Translations under genes and position numbers: made by a program
DNA from: Sinorhizobium saheli
Lineage (GTDB): Bacteria; Pseudomonadota; Alphaproteobacteria; Rhizobiales; Rhizobiaceae
NCBI RefSeq assembly: GCF_001651875.1
Contig: NZ_LNQB01000082.1
Location: 86,904 to 150,903 of the forward strand
Reading direction: 5' to 3'
Length of the DNA stretch: 64,000 nt
The notes under the pieces: model-generated
Databases searched by the model: none
Told to the model about the DNA's origin: nothing
The model's input: only the letters and a program-made list of their open reading frames with translations
Shown here: in pieces, positions 1 through 9,119 of the stretch
Layout of the letters: each line of letters starts with the position of its first letter
Numbering within the stretch: position 1 is the first letter of the stretch

Positions 1-1
1 G

Positions 2-1099
2 GCCATGTATTCGGGTCAGATCGAGGGGGTCGGGCCGCGCTATTGCCCATCGATCGAGGACAAGATCGTGCGCTTCGGTGAGCGCGACGGGCATCAGATC
101 TTCCTGGAGCCGGAAGGTCTGGATGACGATACCGTCTATCCCAACGGCATCTCGACCTCGCTCCCGGAAGAGGTCCAGGACGCCTTCATCCGCACGATCC
201 CCGGCCTCGAGGCGGTGACGATCCTGCAGCCGGGTTATGCGATCGAGTATGACCATGTCGATCCACGAGAGCTGGAGCTCTCGTTGGCGGTGCGGAAAGT
301 GCCTGGCCTCTTTCTTGCGGGGCAGATCAACGGCACCACCGGCTATGAGGAGGCGGGCGCTCAGGGGCTCGTCGCCGGGCTGAACGCGGCCTTGACGGCG
401 ATGGGCCGCGAGCCCTTCGTCTTCAGCCGCACCGATTCCTATATCGGCGTGATGATCGATGACCTCACCTCCAGGGGCATCACCGAGCCTTATCGCATGT
501 TCACCTCGCGCGCGGAGTACCGGCTGTCATTGCGCGCCGATAATGCCGACATGCGGCTGACGCCGGGAGGCATCGCTCTCGGGTGCTTGGGCGAGGCTCG
601 TCGCCAGCGCTTCGGGGCATGGAGGGCCAGCTATCAGGCCGGGCGCCAGCTCCTCCAGTCGCTGGCGATCACCCCCAGCGAAGGCAAGCGTTTCGGCTTG
701 CGGCTCAATCAGGATGGCCAGCGGCGCTCGGCTTTCGAGATTCTCTCCTACCCGGATCAGTCGATCGCGGCGCTGACGTCGCTCTGGCCCGAGCTTGAAA
801 AGATCGACCGCAAGGTCGTCGAGGCGCTGGAGATCGACGCCGCCTATGCCGTCTATATGGAGCGTCAGGCGGCGGACATCGCCGGTATGCGTCGGGAGGA
901 AGAGACCGTCATTCCGGTCGACTTCGACTACAGCCTCCTGCCGGGGCTTTCAAACGAGTTGAAGCAGAAGCTGGCGCAGCAGAAGCCCCGCAGTCTCGCC
1001 CAGGCGATCAAGGTCGACGGCATGACGCCGGCAGCGGTATCGTTGATCCTGACCTGGTTGCGGCGGCAGGAACGTGGCACGCAGCGTGTGGCGGGATGA
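2..1099 (+). CDS. mnmG: tRNA uridine-5-carboxymethylaminomethyl(34) synthesis enzyme MnmG (GidA), 3' part
   Basis: The reading frame is open from the first bases of the window, so this is the C-terminal 365 codons of a protein that is usually about 620 residues. MnmG works with MnmE in the cytoplasm to modify the wobble uridine of certain tRNAs, using FAD, NADH and methylene-THF. The family-typical segments are visible: [11 protein letters not shown] near the start, [16 protein letters not shown] (a FAD-domain return loop), and [20 protein letters not shown]. After these comes the helical C-terminal domain that binds MnmE and tRNA. The stop codon lies 7 bases before the rsmG start, so the two are probably one operon. 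The N-terminal FAD-binding half lies outside the window. Confidence 0.97.
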   Translation, partial: AMYSGQIEGVGPRYCPSIEDKIVRFGERDGHQIFLEPEGLDDDTVYPNGISTSLPEEVQDAFIRTIPGLEAVTILQPGYAIEYDHVDPRELELSLAVRKVPGLFLAGQINGTTGYEEAGAQGLVAGLNAALTAMGREPFVFSRTDSYIGVMIDDLTSRGITEPYRMFTSRAEYRLSLRADNADMRLTPGGIALGCLGEARRQRFGAWRASYQAGRQLLQSLAITPSEGKRFGLRLNQDGQRRSAFEILSYPDQSIAALTSLWPELEKIDRKVVEALEIDAAYAVYMERQAADIAGMRREEETVIPVDFDYSLLPGLSNELKQKLAQQKPRSLAQAIKVDGMTPAAVSLILTWLRRQERGTQRVAG

Positions 1100-1106
1100 A
1101 GTTGCA

Positions 1107-1748
1107 ATGAAAACGAGTCTCGTCCAACGGTCTAGCGGATTGCGTGTTTCACGTGAAACGGTCGAAAAACTCGAGCACTTCGCCAGGCTTTTTCAGAAAT
1201 GGGCAAAGTCGATCAACCTGGTGGCGCCTTCGACGCTCGACGATCTTTGGCAGCGCCACATCGTCGACAGCCTGCAGATCTACCAAATCTCGCCATCGCC
1301 GAAGACCTGGGTCGACCTCGGCAGCGGCGGCGGCTTTCCCGGTGTCATAACCGCCATTTGCCTCGCCGAAGCTGCCGACGGCTGGGTGCACCTGGTCGAG
1401 AGCAACAACAAGAAGGCGGCCTTTCTTCGTGTCGCCTTGAACGAGACGGGTGCACGCGGTTCCGTTCATCCGATTCGTATAGAGGCGGCACCGTCTCTGA
1501 TTCCCACCTGCGACGCGATTTCCGCCCGGGCACTCGCGGATCTGAGCCAGTTGCTGGACTATTGCGCGCCTTGGATGCTTGCCGACGGGTCCAAAGCCGT
1601 CGCCTATCTTCACAAAGGGCGGGATTATCAACCGGAAATCGATAAAGCCGTTAGCCGCTTTCAATTCGATCTGATAAAACATGCAAGTGTCGTCGAGCCG
1701 GATTCGGTTGTGCTCGAGATTGCAAATCTTTCACGTCGGATGAAGTGA
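1107..1748 (+). CDS. rsmG: 16S rRNA (guanine(527)-N7)-methyltransferase RsmG (GidB)
   Basis: This 213-residue protein is the expected size for RsmG, which methylates G527 of 16S rRNA with S-adenosylmethionine. The SAM-binding loop reads [13 protein letters not shown]. The ATG at 1107 is preferred. A longer in-frame start at 1074 would overlap the end of mnmG and add residues that homologues lack. The conserved stretch starting at [22 protein letters not shown] follows soon after the start. The early codons (bases 1145-1160) double as a parS site, so the peptide [10 protein letters not shown] is partly dictated by a ParB-binding sequence. It sits between mnmG and parA, the common alphaproteobacterial arrangement. 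Confidence 0.96.
   Translation: MKTSLVQRSSGLRVSRETVEKLEHFARLFQKWAKSINLVAPSTLDDLWQRHIVDSLQIYQISPSPKTWVDLGSGGGFPGVITAICLAEAADGWVHLVESNNKKAAFLRVALNETGARGSVHPIRIEAAPSLIPTCDAISARALADLSQLLDYCAPWMLADGSKAVAYLHKGRDYQPEIDKAVSRFQFDLIKHASVVEPDSVVLEIANLSRRMK
1145..1160. promoter_or_regulatory. parS: parS centromere site (perfect 14-bp core)
   Basis: The sequence TGTTTCACGTGAAACG has a perfect palindromic core GTTTCACGTGAAAC, the widely conserved chromosomal parS motif bound by ParB. It lies inside the 5' end of rsmG, about 600 bp upstream of parA. ParB would load here and recruit SMC and ParA. Only the final base departs from the 16-bp consensus. Confidence 0.9.
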
Positions 1749-1762
1749 TAGGCGAGCGAAGC

Positions 1763-2557
1763 ATGTTTGGCCCAAGAAATCGGATCATTACCATTGCCAA
1801 CCAGAAGGGCGGCGTCGGCAAGACGACGACAGCGATCAACCTTGCGACGGCCTTGGCGGCCATCGGCGAGAAGGTGCTGATCATCGATCTCGATCCGCAG
1901 GGAAATGCGAGTACCGGGCTAGGAATCCAGCGCCGCAACCGGCATTTGTCGTCCTATGAGCTGATGATGGGGTCCCATTCGATCGCCGAGATCGCCCAGG
2001 ACACGGCGGTGCCGAACCTTGCCATCGTCCCCTCGACCATGGACCTGCTCGGCGTCGAGATGGAGATATCGCGTGAGTCTGACCGGGTCTTTCGGCTGCG
2101 CAGGGCGCTGGCGGCTGCCGAGGCGCTCGCCTATTCCTACGTCCTGGTCGACTGCCCGCCATCGTTCAACCTGTTGACCATGAACGCCATGGCGGCCGCC
2201 CATTCGGTTCTCGTTCCGCTGCAATGTGAGTTCTTTGCGCTGGAAGGCCTCAGCCAATTACTGGAGACGGTCGATCAGGTGCGCCGGACGGTCAATCCGA
2301 GCCTCGACATCCAGGGCATTGTTCTCACCATGTTCGACTCGCGCAACAATCTGGCGCAGCAGGTCGTCAGCGATGTTCGCACGCATCTGGGGGACAAGGT
2401 CTATCATACCTTGATCCCGCGCAACGTGCGCGTTTCCGAGGCGCCGTCGCATGGCAAACCGGCGATTCTCTATGATTTGAAATGCGCCGGAAGCCAGGCC
2501 TACCTGCAATTGGCTTCCGAGGTGATCCAAAGGGAACGGCAGCGCAAGGCGGCCTAG
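1763..2557 (+). CDS. parA: Chromosome partitioning ATPase ParA
   Basis: A 264-residue Walker-type ATPase that forms a DNA-bound gradient and moves ParB-parS complexes during segregation. The deviant Walker A motif KGGVGKTTT is at about residues 13-21, followed by IIDLDPQGNAS (switch I/A' region) and VLVDCPPS (Walker B). The ATG at 1763 was chosen because GGCGAGCGA lies just upstream and the family motif IITIANQKGG then falls near the N-terminus. An in-frame GTG at 1745 overlaps the rsmG stop and is less likely. It is followed by parB after 112 bp. The lack of an N-terminal HTH places it with chromosomal (type Ib-like) ParA proteins rather than repABC plasmid RepA. Confidence 0.96.
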   Translation: MFGPRNRIITIANQKGGVGKTTTAINLATALAAIGEKVLIIDLDPQGNASTGLGIQRRNRHLSSYELMMGSHSIAEIAQDTAVPNLAIVPSTMDLLGVEMEISRESDRVFRLRRALAAAEALAYSYVLVDCPPSFNLLTMNAMAAAHSVLVPLQCEFFALEGLSQLLETVDQVRRTVNPSLDIQGIVLTMFDSRNNLAQQVVSDVRTHLGDKVYHTLIPRNVRVSEAPSHGKPAILYDLKCAGSQAYLQLASEVIQRERQRKAA

Positions 2558-2568
2558 AGCATTCTGCA

Positions 2569-2587
2569 GTCCGGTGGAGCACCGGAC
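2569..2587. other. Short hairpin in the parA-parB gap
   Basis: A perfect 8-bp inverted repeat, GTCCGGTG/CACCGGAC with a 3-base loop, lies 12 bases after the parA stop. It has no T-run, so it is probably not a full intrinsic terminator. It could modulate parA/parB mRNA processing or be a repeat remnant. Confidence 0.4.
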
Positions 2588-2669
2588 ATGGCGGAAAACA
2601 AACAGGTAGACGGCGGCGCAGTGCATAGGGCGCGCAACTGTTTCGGTGGCGTAACTAATTGGGTGTGAG

Positions 2670-3560
2670 ATGAACGACGACAGCTCCAAGAGACGTCTTG
2701 GTCGCGGCCTGGCGGCCTTGATCGGCGAGATGGATCAGCCATTGCAGACCGGCGCCACGGCCGCCGCCGCGGTCAACCCGGATCGGCGGGTGCCGATCGA
2801 ATTCGTCTCACGCAATCCACGCAACCCGCGCCGGCAGTTCGATGAAGCGGAACTGCAGGATCTCGCGAGCTCCATCCGCCAGCACGGGATCGTCCAGCCC
2901 GTCGTGGTGCGAACAGCCGGCGCCGACCGTTACGAGATCATCGCCGGCGAAAGGCGCTGGCGGGCGGCGCAGCTCGCCGGCTTCACCGAAATTCCGGTGA
3001 TCGTGCGGGACGTCGACGATCGGACGGCCCTGGAGATCGCCATTGTCGAGAACGTGCAGCGCTCCGACCTCAATCCGCTCGAAGAGGCGCTCGGCTACGA
3101 GCAGCTCATCGCGGAGCACGGCTACACCCAGAACGACCTCGGCGACATTATCGGCAAGAGCCGCAGCCATGTCGCCAACAGCCTGCGTCTCCTGAAGCTG
3201 CCCGAGCCGGTCCGCGACATGCTCTCCGACGGCAGCCTGTCGGCAGGCCATGCCCGCGCGCTGATTCCCACCTCCGATCCGGTGGCTTTGGCCCGCACGG
3301 TGGTCGCCAAGGGACTGTCGGTGCGCGAGGCGGAGCGGCTGGCGCAGAACGACATCAAGGCGCAGAACGACCCCAATTACGCCCAAGGCCGCCGCCGCGA
3401 GGAAAAGGACGCCGACACGCTGGCGTTGGAGCGCACGCTGTCGGACAGCCTCGGGCTCGAGGTCACGGTCAGCCACAAGGCCAACGGCGGCCATCTCCGG
3501 ATCGCCTATAAGACGCTCGATCAGCTGGAGGAGATTTGCCGGCTTCTCGAGCGGCGCTGA
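2670..3560 (+). CDS. parB: Chromosome partitioning protein ParB
   Basis: A 296-residue ParB that binds parS, hydrolyses CTP and spreads on neighbouring DNA as a clamp. The N-terminus carries the ParA-contact segment (KRRLGRGLAALIGE). The ParB/Srx domain has VRTAGADRYEIIAGERRW at about residues 90-107, with the GERR CTP motif. The helix-turn-helix NDLGDIIGKSRSHVANSLRL is at about 153-172, and a short dimerisation domain ends the protein. It follows parA in the same orientation. The parS-like sites at 1145, 10775, 14613 and 30848 are its likely targets. Confidence 0.96.
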   Translation: MNDDSSKRRLGRGLAALIGEMDQPLQTGATAAAAVNPDRRVPIEFVSRNPRNPRRQFDEAELQDLASSIRQHGIVQPVVVRTAGADRYEIIAGERRWRAAQLAGFTEIPVIVRDVDDRTALEIAIVENVQRSDLNPLEEALGYEQLIAEHGYTQNDLGDIIGKSRSHVANSLRLLKLPEPVRDMLSDGSLSAGHARALIPTSDPVALARTVVAKGLSVREAERLAQNDIKAQNDPNYAQGRRREEKDADTLALERTLSDSLGLEVTVSHKANGGHLRIAYKTLDQLEEICRLLERR

Positions 3561-3590
3561 GCGATCGTCGGCGTCGCCGAGCGGAAATTG

Positions 3591-3784
3591 CCCCTCATCC
3601 CGCTGCCGCGACCTTCTCCCCGCAGACGGGGCGAAGGGGTTATGCCGCGCCCTCCCGGTCCCCCACTGCCGGCGCCGGGCGAGTGGACCAGCCCCCTCTC
3701 CCCGCGTGCGATAAGTGAAGAGGTCGGGGCTTCGCCGCTTGTCGCCCCGCCTGCGGGGCGAAGGTGCCGGCAGGCGGATGAGGC
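3591..3784. repeat. RIME-like palindromic intergenic repeat (copy 1)
   Basis: The 255-bp gap between parB and holA is mostly occupied by this element. It opens with CCCCTCATCC and a CCTTCTCCCCGC arm, and closes with the inverted partner (GGGGCGAAGGTGCCGGC, GGATGAGG). Further copies are at 11053, 14175, 19045, 29804 and 52495. It resembles the Rhizobium-specific intergenic mosaic elements. It lies between convergent genes and can fold into large hairpins. Confidence 0.8.
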
Positions 3785-3815
3785 GCAGCGCGGGCTGTGA
3801 GGGTCCGTGCCTATA

Positions 3816-4847
3816 TCAACGCCGCGCCGACTGGATCGTGATCGCCAGCAGGTTCTGGATGACCAGGCTTTCTTCAAGGCTCTGGCGGTTGCGGCTTTGG
3901 TAAATGGTGGCCTGTAGCCGGCTCAGTTCTTGCCGGATCGCCGGAGCGGTCCAATGTTTCAGGGCGGCTTCGACCACGGGCTTGCGACGGAAATGCAGGC
4001 CGCGTCCGAGGCTTGCGACCACCTGGGCGGCCGGCTGGCGGCTTGCGTCCATCTCGGCGCGCATCACGTCAAGTTGCTGAAACTGTCGCAAGCAGGCCTG
4101 AAGGACGAGAAACGGCGGCGTCTTCGACGTGGTGATCTTCTTCATGGCGCTGAGCAGCGCGTCGGCGTCGCCCTTCAGCACGGCGTCGACGGCATCGTCG
4201 ACCGAGATCGCGCTGGCATCGCCGACGATCGCCAGCACGTCTTCCTCGTCGACGACATCCTTGCCGCGGCAGTAGAGGGCGAGCTTGCGGATCTCGTTGC
4301 GCGAGGCGATGCGGTCGCCGCCGAGCGCTTCGATGAGGCGTTCGCGCGCCGCAGGGCTAATGCGCAGGCCCGCCTCGGAAAGCTCCTTGTCGACGAGCGC
4401 ATGCAGGCTGCGGGCGTCGTCGCTGTAGCAGGCAATGGAAGCGACGGCGCGCGACGATTCGCCGACCTTTCTGAGCGCCGCACCCTTTTTGAGGTCGCCC
4501 GCCTCGATGATGAGGCGGCTCCCCGTCGGCGGTTCGGCGGAAAGAATCTGCAGCGCTTCGGTAAGCCCCTTCTCGGCGGACGCACCGCGCACCCAGACGA
4601 GCTTTTCACCGCCGAAAAGGCCGACGGCATTGACCTCATCGAGCACGCCGCCGGCTCCCTGGAGCGCCGAGGCATCGAGCTTGACGACGGCAAAGGGATC
4701 GTCGAGAGGCATGCCGAAGCTATCGGCGAGTGCCGCCGCCCGCTCGGACACGAGGCCCCGATCGGGACCATAGAGCAGGAAAAGCCGGTAGTTCGCCGCA
4801 GATCGCTGCAGAAAATTGTCGAACTCGTGCGACTTGACCTCGCTCAT
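3816..4847 (-). CDS. holA: DNA polymerase III subunit delta HolA
   Basis: A 343-residue clamp-loader delta subunit that opens the beta sliding clamp. The N-terminal AAA-like region contains YRLFLLYGPDRGLVSERA, which corresponds to the degenerate P-loop of delta. The motif ALGGDRIASRNEIRKLALYC in the middle is characteristic of the family (G(D)R...NE(I/L)(E/R)KL.LY). The start at 4847 (MSEVKSHEF) was chosen because the upstream in-frame extension overlaps lptE and is low-complexity Arg/Ser shadow coding. It is the last gene of leuS-lptE-holA, starting 13 bases after the lptE stop. Confidence 0.94.
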   Translation of the reverse strand: MSEVKSHEFDNFLQRSAANYRLFLLYGPDRGLVSERAAALADSFGMPLDDPFAVVKLDASALQGAGGVLDEVNAVGLFGGEKLVWVRGASAEKGLTEALQILSAEPPTGSRLIIEAGDLKKGAALRKVGESSRAVASIACYSDDARSLHALVDKELSEAGLRISPAARERLIEALGGDRIASRNEIRKLALYCRGKDVVDEEDVLAIVGDASAISVDDAVDAVLKGDADALLSAMKKITTSKTPPFLVLQACLRQFQQLDVMRAEMDASRQPAAQVVASLGRGLHFRRKPVVEAALKHWTAPAIRQELSRLQATIYQSRNRQSLEESLVIQNLLAITIQSARR

Positions 4848-4860
4848 CCCACCAACCGGG

Positions 4861-5403
4861 TCAGCGGCCGAGTGCGGCGGCGATGTCGGCGCCGATGATC
4901 TCCGCCAACTCCTTCGCGGCGCGATTTTGCGCGTCGCGGACGGCGCGCACCTTGGCGAACTCCTGGTCCGGGAAGTCGGCGAGCGCGACGGCCGTGCGGG
5001 TGCCCGACGCAACGGTCTCACCGGTTGCGGTCTTCGTCAGATTGTAGTCGGCCTTGACGACGGTGCGGCCGGCGCCAGGCTGATCGTCGTCATCGTCGTC
5101 GGTCTGGTCAAAGAGCACGCCCATCGTCCTGTGCGAGACGTTGAGCGCCAGGTGGTAGAGCGGGTTGACCGGCTCGCCCGCGCCGCGCGAGGTGATGAAG
5201 ACGAGAGCGTTGCGCACCTCCTGCTCGACGCGGTCGTCGGGTTCGGAGATCTCGATCGAGGCGAGTGCCGCCGCCGTCGAGCCCGTGGGCCCGTCGGAGT
5301 AAAGCGGGCGGACCTGGCAGCCGGAAAGCGCCGTCAGCAGCACCGCACCGGCGACGACGGGCAGGGACCGGAAACGGGGGCCAGCTCTATCAGACGACGA
5401 CAT
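4861..5403 (-). CDS. lptE: LPS-assembly lipoprotein LptE
   Basis: A 180-residue predicted outer-membrane lipoprotein. The N-terminus has a hydrophobic segment ending in LTALSGC, a lipobox that puts the lipidated cysteine at about residue 29. The next segment, QVRPLYSDG, matches the C.(V)RPLY start typical of alphaproteobacterial LptE. LptE plugs the LptD translocon and completes LPS export. It overlaps the leuS end by 14 bases and is followed closely by holA. A leuS-lptE-holA block occurs widely in proteobacteria, which supports the call despite low sequence conservation. There is an unusual Asp-rich run (TDDDDDDQ) in the middle, probably a surface loop. Confidence 0.9.
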   Translation of the reverse strand: MSSSDRAGPRFRSLPVVAGAVLLTALSGCQVRPLYSDGPTGSTAAALASIEISEPDDRVEQEVRNALVFITSRGAGEPVNPLYHLALNVSHRTMGVLFDQTDDDDDDQPGAGRTVVKADYNLTKTATGETVASGTRTAVALADFPDQEFAKVRAVRDAQNRAAKELAEIIGADIAAALGR

Positions 5404-8020
5404 TGACGATCCTCTGGGGCACGACGATGATTTTTTTCGGGCGGCCGCCGTTGAGCGCCGTCTTCACGGCGTCGAGTGCCAGCACGGCGCTTTCGATCGC
5501 ACTCTGATCTGCGTCGCGCGCGATTGTCAAATCGGCGCGCTTCTTGCCGTTGATCTGCACCGGCAGCGTGATCTCGTTCTCGACGACGAGGGCGGCGTCG
5601 AATTTCGGCCACGGCCTTTCGGCGATGAGGCCTTCGCCGCCGATCGCCCGCCAGCATTCCTCCGCCAGATGCGGCATCATCGGCGCGATCAGGTCGATCA
5701 GTATCACGGTTGCGTCCTTGACCGCGGCGGCCACGGCCGGATCGGCCCTGCCGCCGGCCACCTGCGTCAGCGGCGCCGCCAGCGTGTTCACCAGCTCATA
5801 GATCCGCGCGACCGCCTTGTTGAAGGCGAGCTTGTCGTAATCGGCCTCGACCGCTTTCAGCGTGCGGTGCGCGGCCTGCGAGACGGCAAGCCCCTCGCCT
5901 TCCTTAGCCGGCTTTGCTTCGATGCCCCGCAGGTTCTCCGCCGCCTCGGCGACCAGGCGCCAGACACGCTGGACGAAACGGTGGGCGCCCTCGACGCCGG
6001 CCTCCGACCAGATGACGTCGCGATCCGGGGGCGAATCGGACAGAACGAAGAAGCGCGCCGTGTCGGCGCCGTAGGAGCCGATGATGTCATCCGGGTCGAC
6101 GACGTTCTTCTTCGACTTCGACATCTTCTCGATCGAGCCGATGGCGATCTCCTCGCCCGTCTCGATGTGGACGGCGCGGCGCTGGCCTTCGACTTCCTCG
6201 ATGCGGATCTCGGCCGGGGTGATCCATTCCCGCTGTGCACCTTCGCCGCGGCTATAGGTCTCGTGCACGACCATGCCCTGCGTGAAGAGGCCCTTGAAGG
6301 GCTCGTCCAGCGCCACATGGCCGGCGGCCTTCATCGCCCGGGTGAAGAAGCGCGAATAGAGCAGGTGCAGGATCGCGTGCTCGATGCCGCCGATATACTG
6401 GTCGACGGGCAGCCAGTGGTTGGCAGCCTTAGGGTCGGTCGGATTGTCCTCCCAGGGCGCGGTGAAGCGCGCGAAATACCAGGAGGAATCGACGAAGGTG
6501 TCCATCGTGTCGGTTTCCCGGCGCGCGTCCTTGCCGCATTGCGGGCAGGCGACGTGCCGCCAGGTCGGGTGCCGGTCGAGCGGATTGCCCGGCTTGTCGA
6601 AGGTCACGTCCGGCGGCAGCAGCACCGGCAGGTCGGCCTTCGGCACCGGCAGGACGCCGCAGTCGTCGCAATGGATGACCGGGATCGGGCAGCCCCAGTA
6701 GCGCTGGCGGGAGATGCCCCAGTCGCGCAGGCGGAAATTAACCTTGCGTTCGCCGCGCGGCGCGCCGGCGAGCATGTCCCCCTCGAGCCGCGAAGCAACC
6801 GCCTCGAAGGCGGCCTCGGTCGAAAGCCCGTCGAGAAAGCGCGATTTGATCATCACCCCGTCGCCGTCATAGGCCTCGTCGCCAATCGTGAAGGTCGCCG
6901 CATCGGCGTCCTTCGGCATCACCACCGGAATGACCGGCAGGCCGTATTTGCGGGCGAAATCGAGGTCGCGCTGGTCGCCGGAGGGGCAGCCGAAGATGGC
7001 GCCCGTGCCGTATTCCATCAGCACGAAATTGGCGACATAGACCGGCAGCTCCCAGCTGGGATCAAAGGGATGCCTGGCGCGGATGCCGGTGTCGATGCCC
7101 TTCTTCTCGGCCGTTTCGAGCGCGGCGAGCGAGGTGCCGGCGCGGCGGCATTCTTCGCAGAAAGCCTCGATCGCGGCATTCTTGGCGGCGGCTTCCCTGG
7201 CCAGCGGATGATCGGCCGAAATCGCCAGGAAGGAAGCGCCGAAGAGCGTGTCCGGGCGCGTCGTATAGACGGTCAGCTCGGCCGTTTCGCCGGGCACGGT
7301 CGCCGGGTCGAGCTCCCACCGGAGCGACAGGCCCTCGGAGCGGCCGATCCAGTTCTTCTGCATCAGCCGCACCTTTTCCGGCCACTGATCCAGCGTGTCG
7401 AGCGCGTCGAGCAGCTCCTGGCTGAAATCGGTGATGCGGAAGAACCATTGCGTCAGTTCGCGCTGTTCCACCAGCGCGCCGGAACGCCAGCCGCGGCCGT
7501 CGATCACCTGCTCGTTTGCGAGCACCGTGTTGTCGACCGGGTCCCAGTTGACCTTCGACTGCTTGCGGTAGACGAGGCCCTTTTCCAGGAAATCCAGGAA
7601 GAGGTGCTGCTGGCGCTGGTAATAGGCCGGGTCGCAGGTCGCGAATTCGCGGCTCCAGTCGAGCGACAGGCCCATGACCTTGAGCTGCGCCTTCATCGAG
7701 GCGATGTTCTGGTAGGTCCAGCCGGCCGGGTGCACGCCGCGTTCCATGGCGGCATTTTCCGCCGGCATGCCGAAAGCGTCCCAGCCCATCGGATGCAGCA
7801 CGTTGAAGCCGCGCGCACGCTTGTAGCGGGCGACGACGTCGCCCATCGTGTAGTTGCGGACATGGCCCATGTGGATCCGGCCCGACGGATAAGGGAACAT
7901 CTCCAGCACGTAATATTTTTCGCGCGGGTCGTCGTTCTTGGTCTCGAAGACCTTGCGCGTTTCCCATTCCTGTTGCCAGCGCGGTTCGGCATCACGCGGA
8001 TTATATCGTTCGGTCGCCAT
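5390..8020 (-). CDS. leuS: Leucyl-tRNA synthetase
   Basis: An 876-residue class I aminoacyl-tRNA synthetase of standard bacterial length. The HIGH-type motif is [13 protein letters not shown] at about residues 45-57, and the KMSKS loop is [15 protein letters not shown]. The inserted CP1 editing domain contains the [10 protein letters not shown] stretch, which hydrolyses mischarged tRNA. A zinc-binding-like CDDCG..CPQCG region also lies in the middle. It is the first gene of the leuS-lptE-holA operon and is divergent from yggS across a 214-bp gap. Confidence 0.98.
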   Translation of the reverse strand: MATERYNPRDAEPRWQQEWETRKVFETKNDDPREKYYVLEMFPYPSGRIHMGHVRNYTMGDVVARYKRARGFNVLHPMGWDAFGMPAENAAMERGVHPAGWTYQNIASMKAQLKVMGLSLDWSREFATCDPAYYQRQQHLFLDFLEKGLVYRKQSKVNWDPVDNTVLANEQVIDGRGWRSGALVEQRELTQWFFRITDFSQELLDALDTLDQWPEKVRLMQKNWIGRSEGLSLRWELDPATVPGETAELTVYTTRPDTLFGASFLAISADHPLAREAAAKNAAIEAFCEECRRAGTSLAALETAEKKGIDTGIRARHPFDPSWELPVYVANFVLMEYGTGAIFGCPSGDQRDLDFARKYGLPVIPVVMPKDADAATFTIGDEAYDGDGVMIKSRFLDGLSTEAAFEAVASRLEGDMLAGAPRGERKVNFRLRDWGISRQRYWGCPIPVIHCDDCGVLPVPKADLPVLLPPDVTFDKPGNPLDRHPTWRHVACPQCGKDARRETDTMDTFVDSSWYFARFTAPWEDNPTDPKAANHWLPVDQYIGGIEHAILHLLYSRFFTRAMKAAGHVALDEPFKGLFTQGMVVHETYSRGEGAQREWITPAEIRIEEVEGQRRAVHIETGEEIAIGSIEKMSKSKKNVVDPDDIIGSYGADTARFFVLSDSPPDRDVIWSEAGVEGAHRFVQRVWRLVAEAAENLRGIEAKPAKEGEGLAVSQAAHRTLKAVEADYDKLAFNKAVARIYELVNTLAAPLTQVAGGRADPAVAAAVKDATVILIDLIAPMMPHLAEECWRAIGGEGLIAERPWPKFDAALVVENEITLPVQINGKKRADLTIARDADQSAIESAVLALDAVKTALNGGRPKKIIVVPQRIVNVVV

Positions 8021-8234
8021 GTCTTTATCGATGTTCCGGAAAATCTGCGGGGGCGCAGCGCACCCTCATGATAGCTGGCGTGACCTTCATCACGAAACGC
8101 CCCAAGCGTCAAGTTTTGAAGGACTTGGCGGCAAACTTTGGCGCATTCGCGGCCCTTCGCGCCGCACAGGCTTGGCAAGCATCGCAAGTTTGAATAATCC
8201 GCGTGGTGAGTTTGTCGCGAGACGGGAGACGAAG

Positions 8235-8894
8235 ATGGAAGTTGAGGAACGGCTGAATGATGTCTTGAGCCGGATTCGCCTGGGCGAGAAATCGGCGAAC
8301 CGTCCTGAGCGCGCGGTCAGCCTGGTCGCCGTTTCCAAGACCTTCGATGCCGAGGCGATCCGGCCGGTGATAGCGGCGGGCCAGCGGCTCTTCGGCGAAA
8401 ATCGCGTGCAGGAGGCGCAGGGCAAGTGGCCCGAACTTAAGCGCGAGACGCCCGACATCGAACTGCATCTGATCGGCCCGCTGCAATCGAACAAGGCCGC
8501 CGACGCGGTGGCGCTCTTCGATGTCATCGAGACGATCGACCGGGAAAAGATCGCCCGCGCCGTTGCTGCCGAGATGACGCGCCAGGGTCGCAGGCTCCGC
8601 CTCTATGTGCAGGTCAATACCGGGCTGGAGGCGCAGAAGGCGGGCATCGCGCCGGAAGAGGCGGTCGCTTTCGTGACATTCTGCCGCGACGAGCTCAGCC
8701 TGGAGATCGAAGGGCTGATGTGCATACCGCCCTTCGACGAAAATCCGGGTCCGCATTTTGCGCTGCTTGCGAAAATCGCCCGCCAATGCGGTCTCGAAAG
8801 GCTGTCCATGGGCATGTCGGGCGACTTCGAAACGGCGATCGCCTTCGGCGCCACCAGCGTCCGGGTGGGGTCGGCAATCTTCGGGTCGCGCTGA
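8235..8894 (+). CDS. YggS family pyridoxal-5'-phosphate homeostasis protein
   Basis: A 219-residue single-domain PLP-binding protein with the alanine-racemase-like TIM barrel fold. The PLP lysine is in VAVSKTF (about residues 34-40), followed by the conserved FGENRVQEAQ and HLIGPLQSNK segments. The C-terminal LSMGMSGDFETAIAFGATSVRVG is the phosphate-binding end. Members buffer free PLP and influence amino-acid and keto-acid pools but have no established catalytic activity. The ATG at 8235 sits behind GGGAGACGAAG. The second vitamin B6 gene in this window is pdxY at 28 kb. Confidence 0.94.
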   Translation: MEVEERLNDVLSRIRLGEKSANRPERAVSLVAVSKTFDAEAIRPVIAAGQRLFGENRVQEAQGKWPELKRETPDIELHLIGPLQSNKAADAVALFDVIETIDREKIARAVAAEMTRQGRRLRLYVQVNTGLEAQKAGIAPEEAVAFVTFCRDELSLEIEGLMCIPPFDENPGPHFALLAKIARQCGLERLSMGMSGDFETAIAFGATSVRVGSAIFGSR

Positions 8895-9119
8895 GCGTTC
8901 GCCCGGCTTGCGTCATTACTCTTTCGTCGGGGTTCCACTTTGCCGCCACCGGCCTATCCTCCTTTGCCGAGGAGCCGGGTTTGACCCGGATGGTCAGCGC
9001 GGGATGAGGAAGTGCGCGCGGCTTTACCCGCCCGCACCCCGCTCGCTTCTTGGAAGCGATCATGATGATTCCGGGTCGATCCCGGCGAAAATCCTCGTGA
9101 TCCAGGGAGGAGAACGGAT

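Noticed and set aside
3591..3784. CRISPR-like or tandem repeat reading of the GC-rich arms.
   Set aside because: The arms are inverted, not evenly spaced direct repeats, and match dispersed intergenic elements. No cas genes are present.
5669..8071. 800-codon plus-strand open frame over leuS.
   Set aside because: An antisense shadow of leuS with no start signal or family motif.
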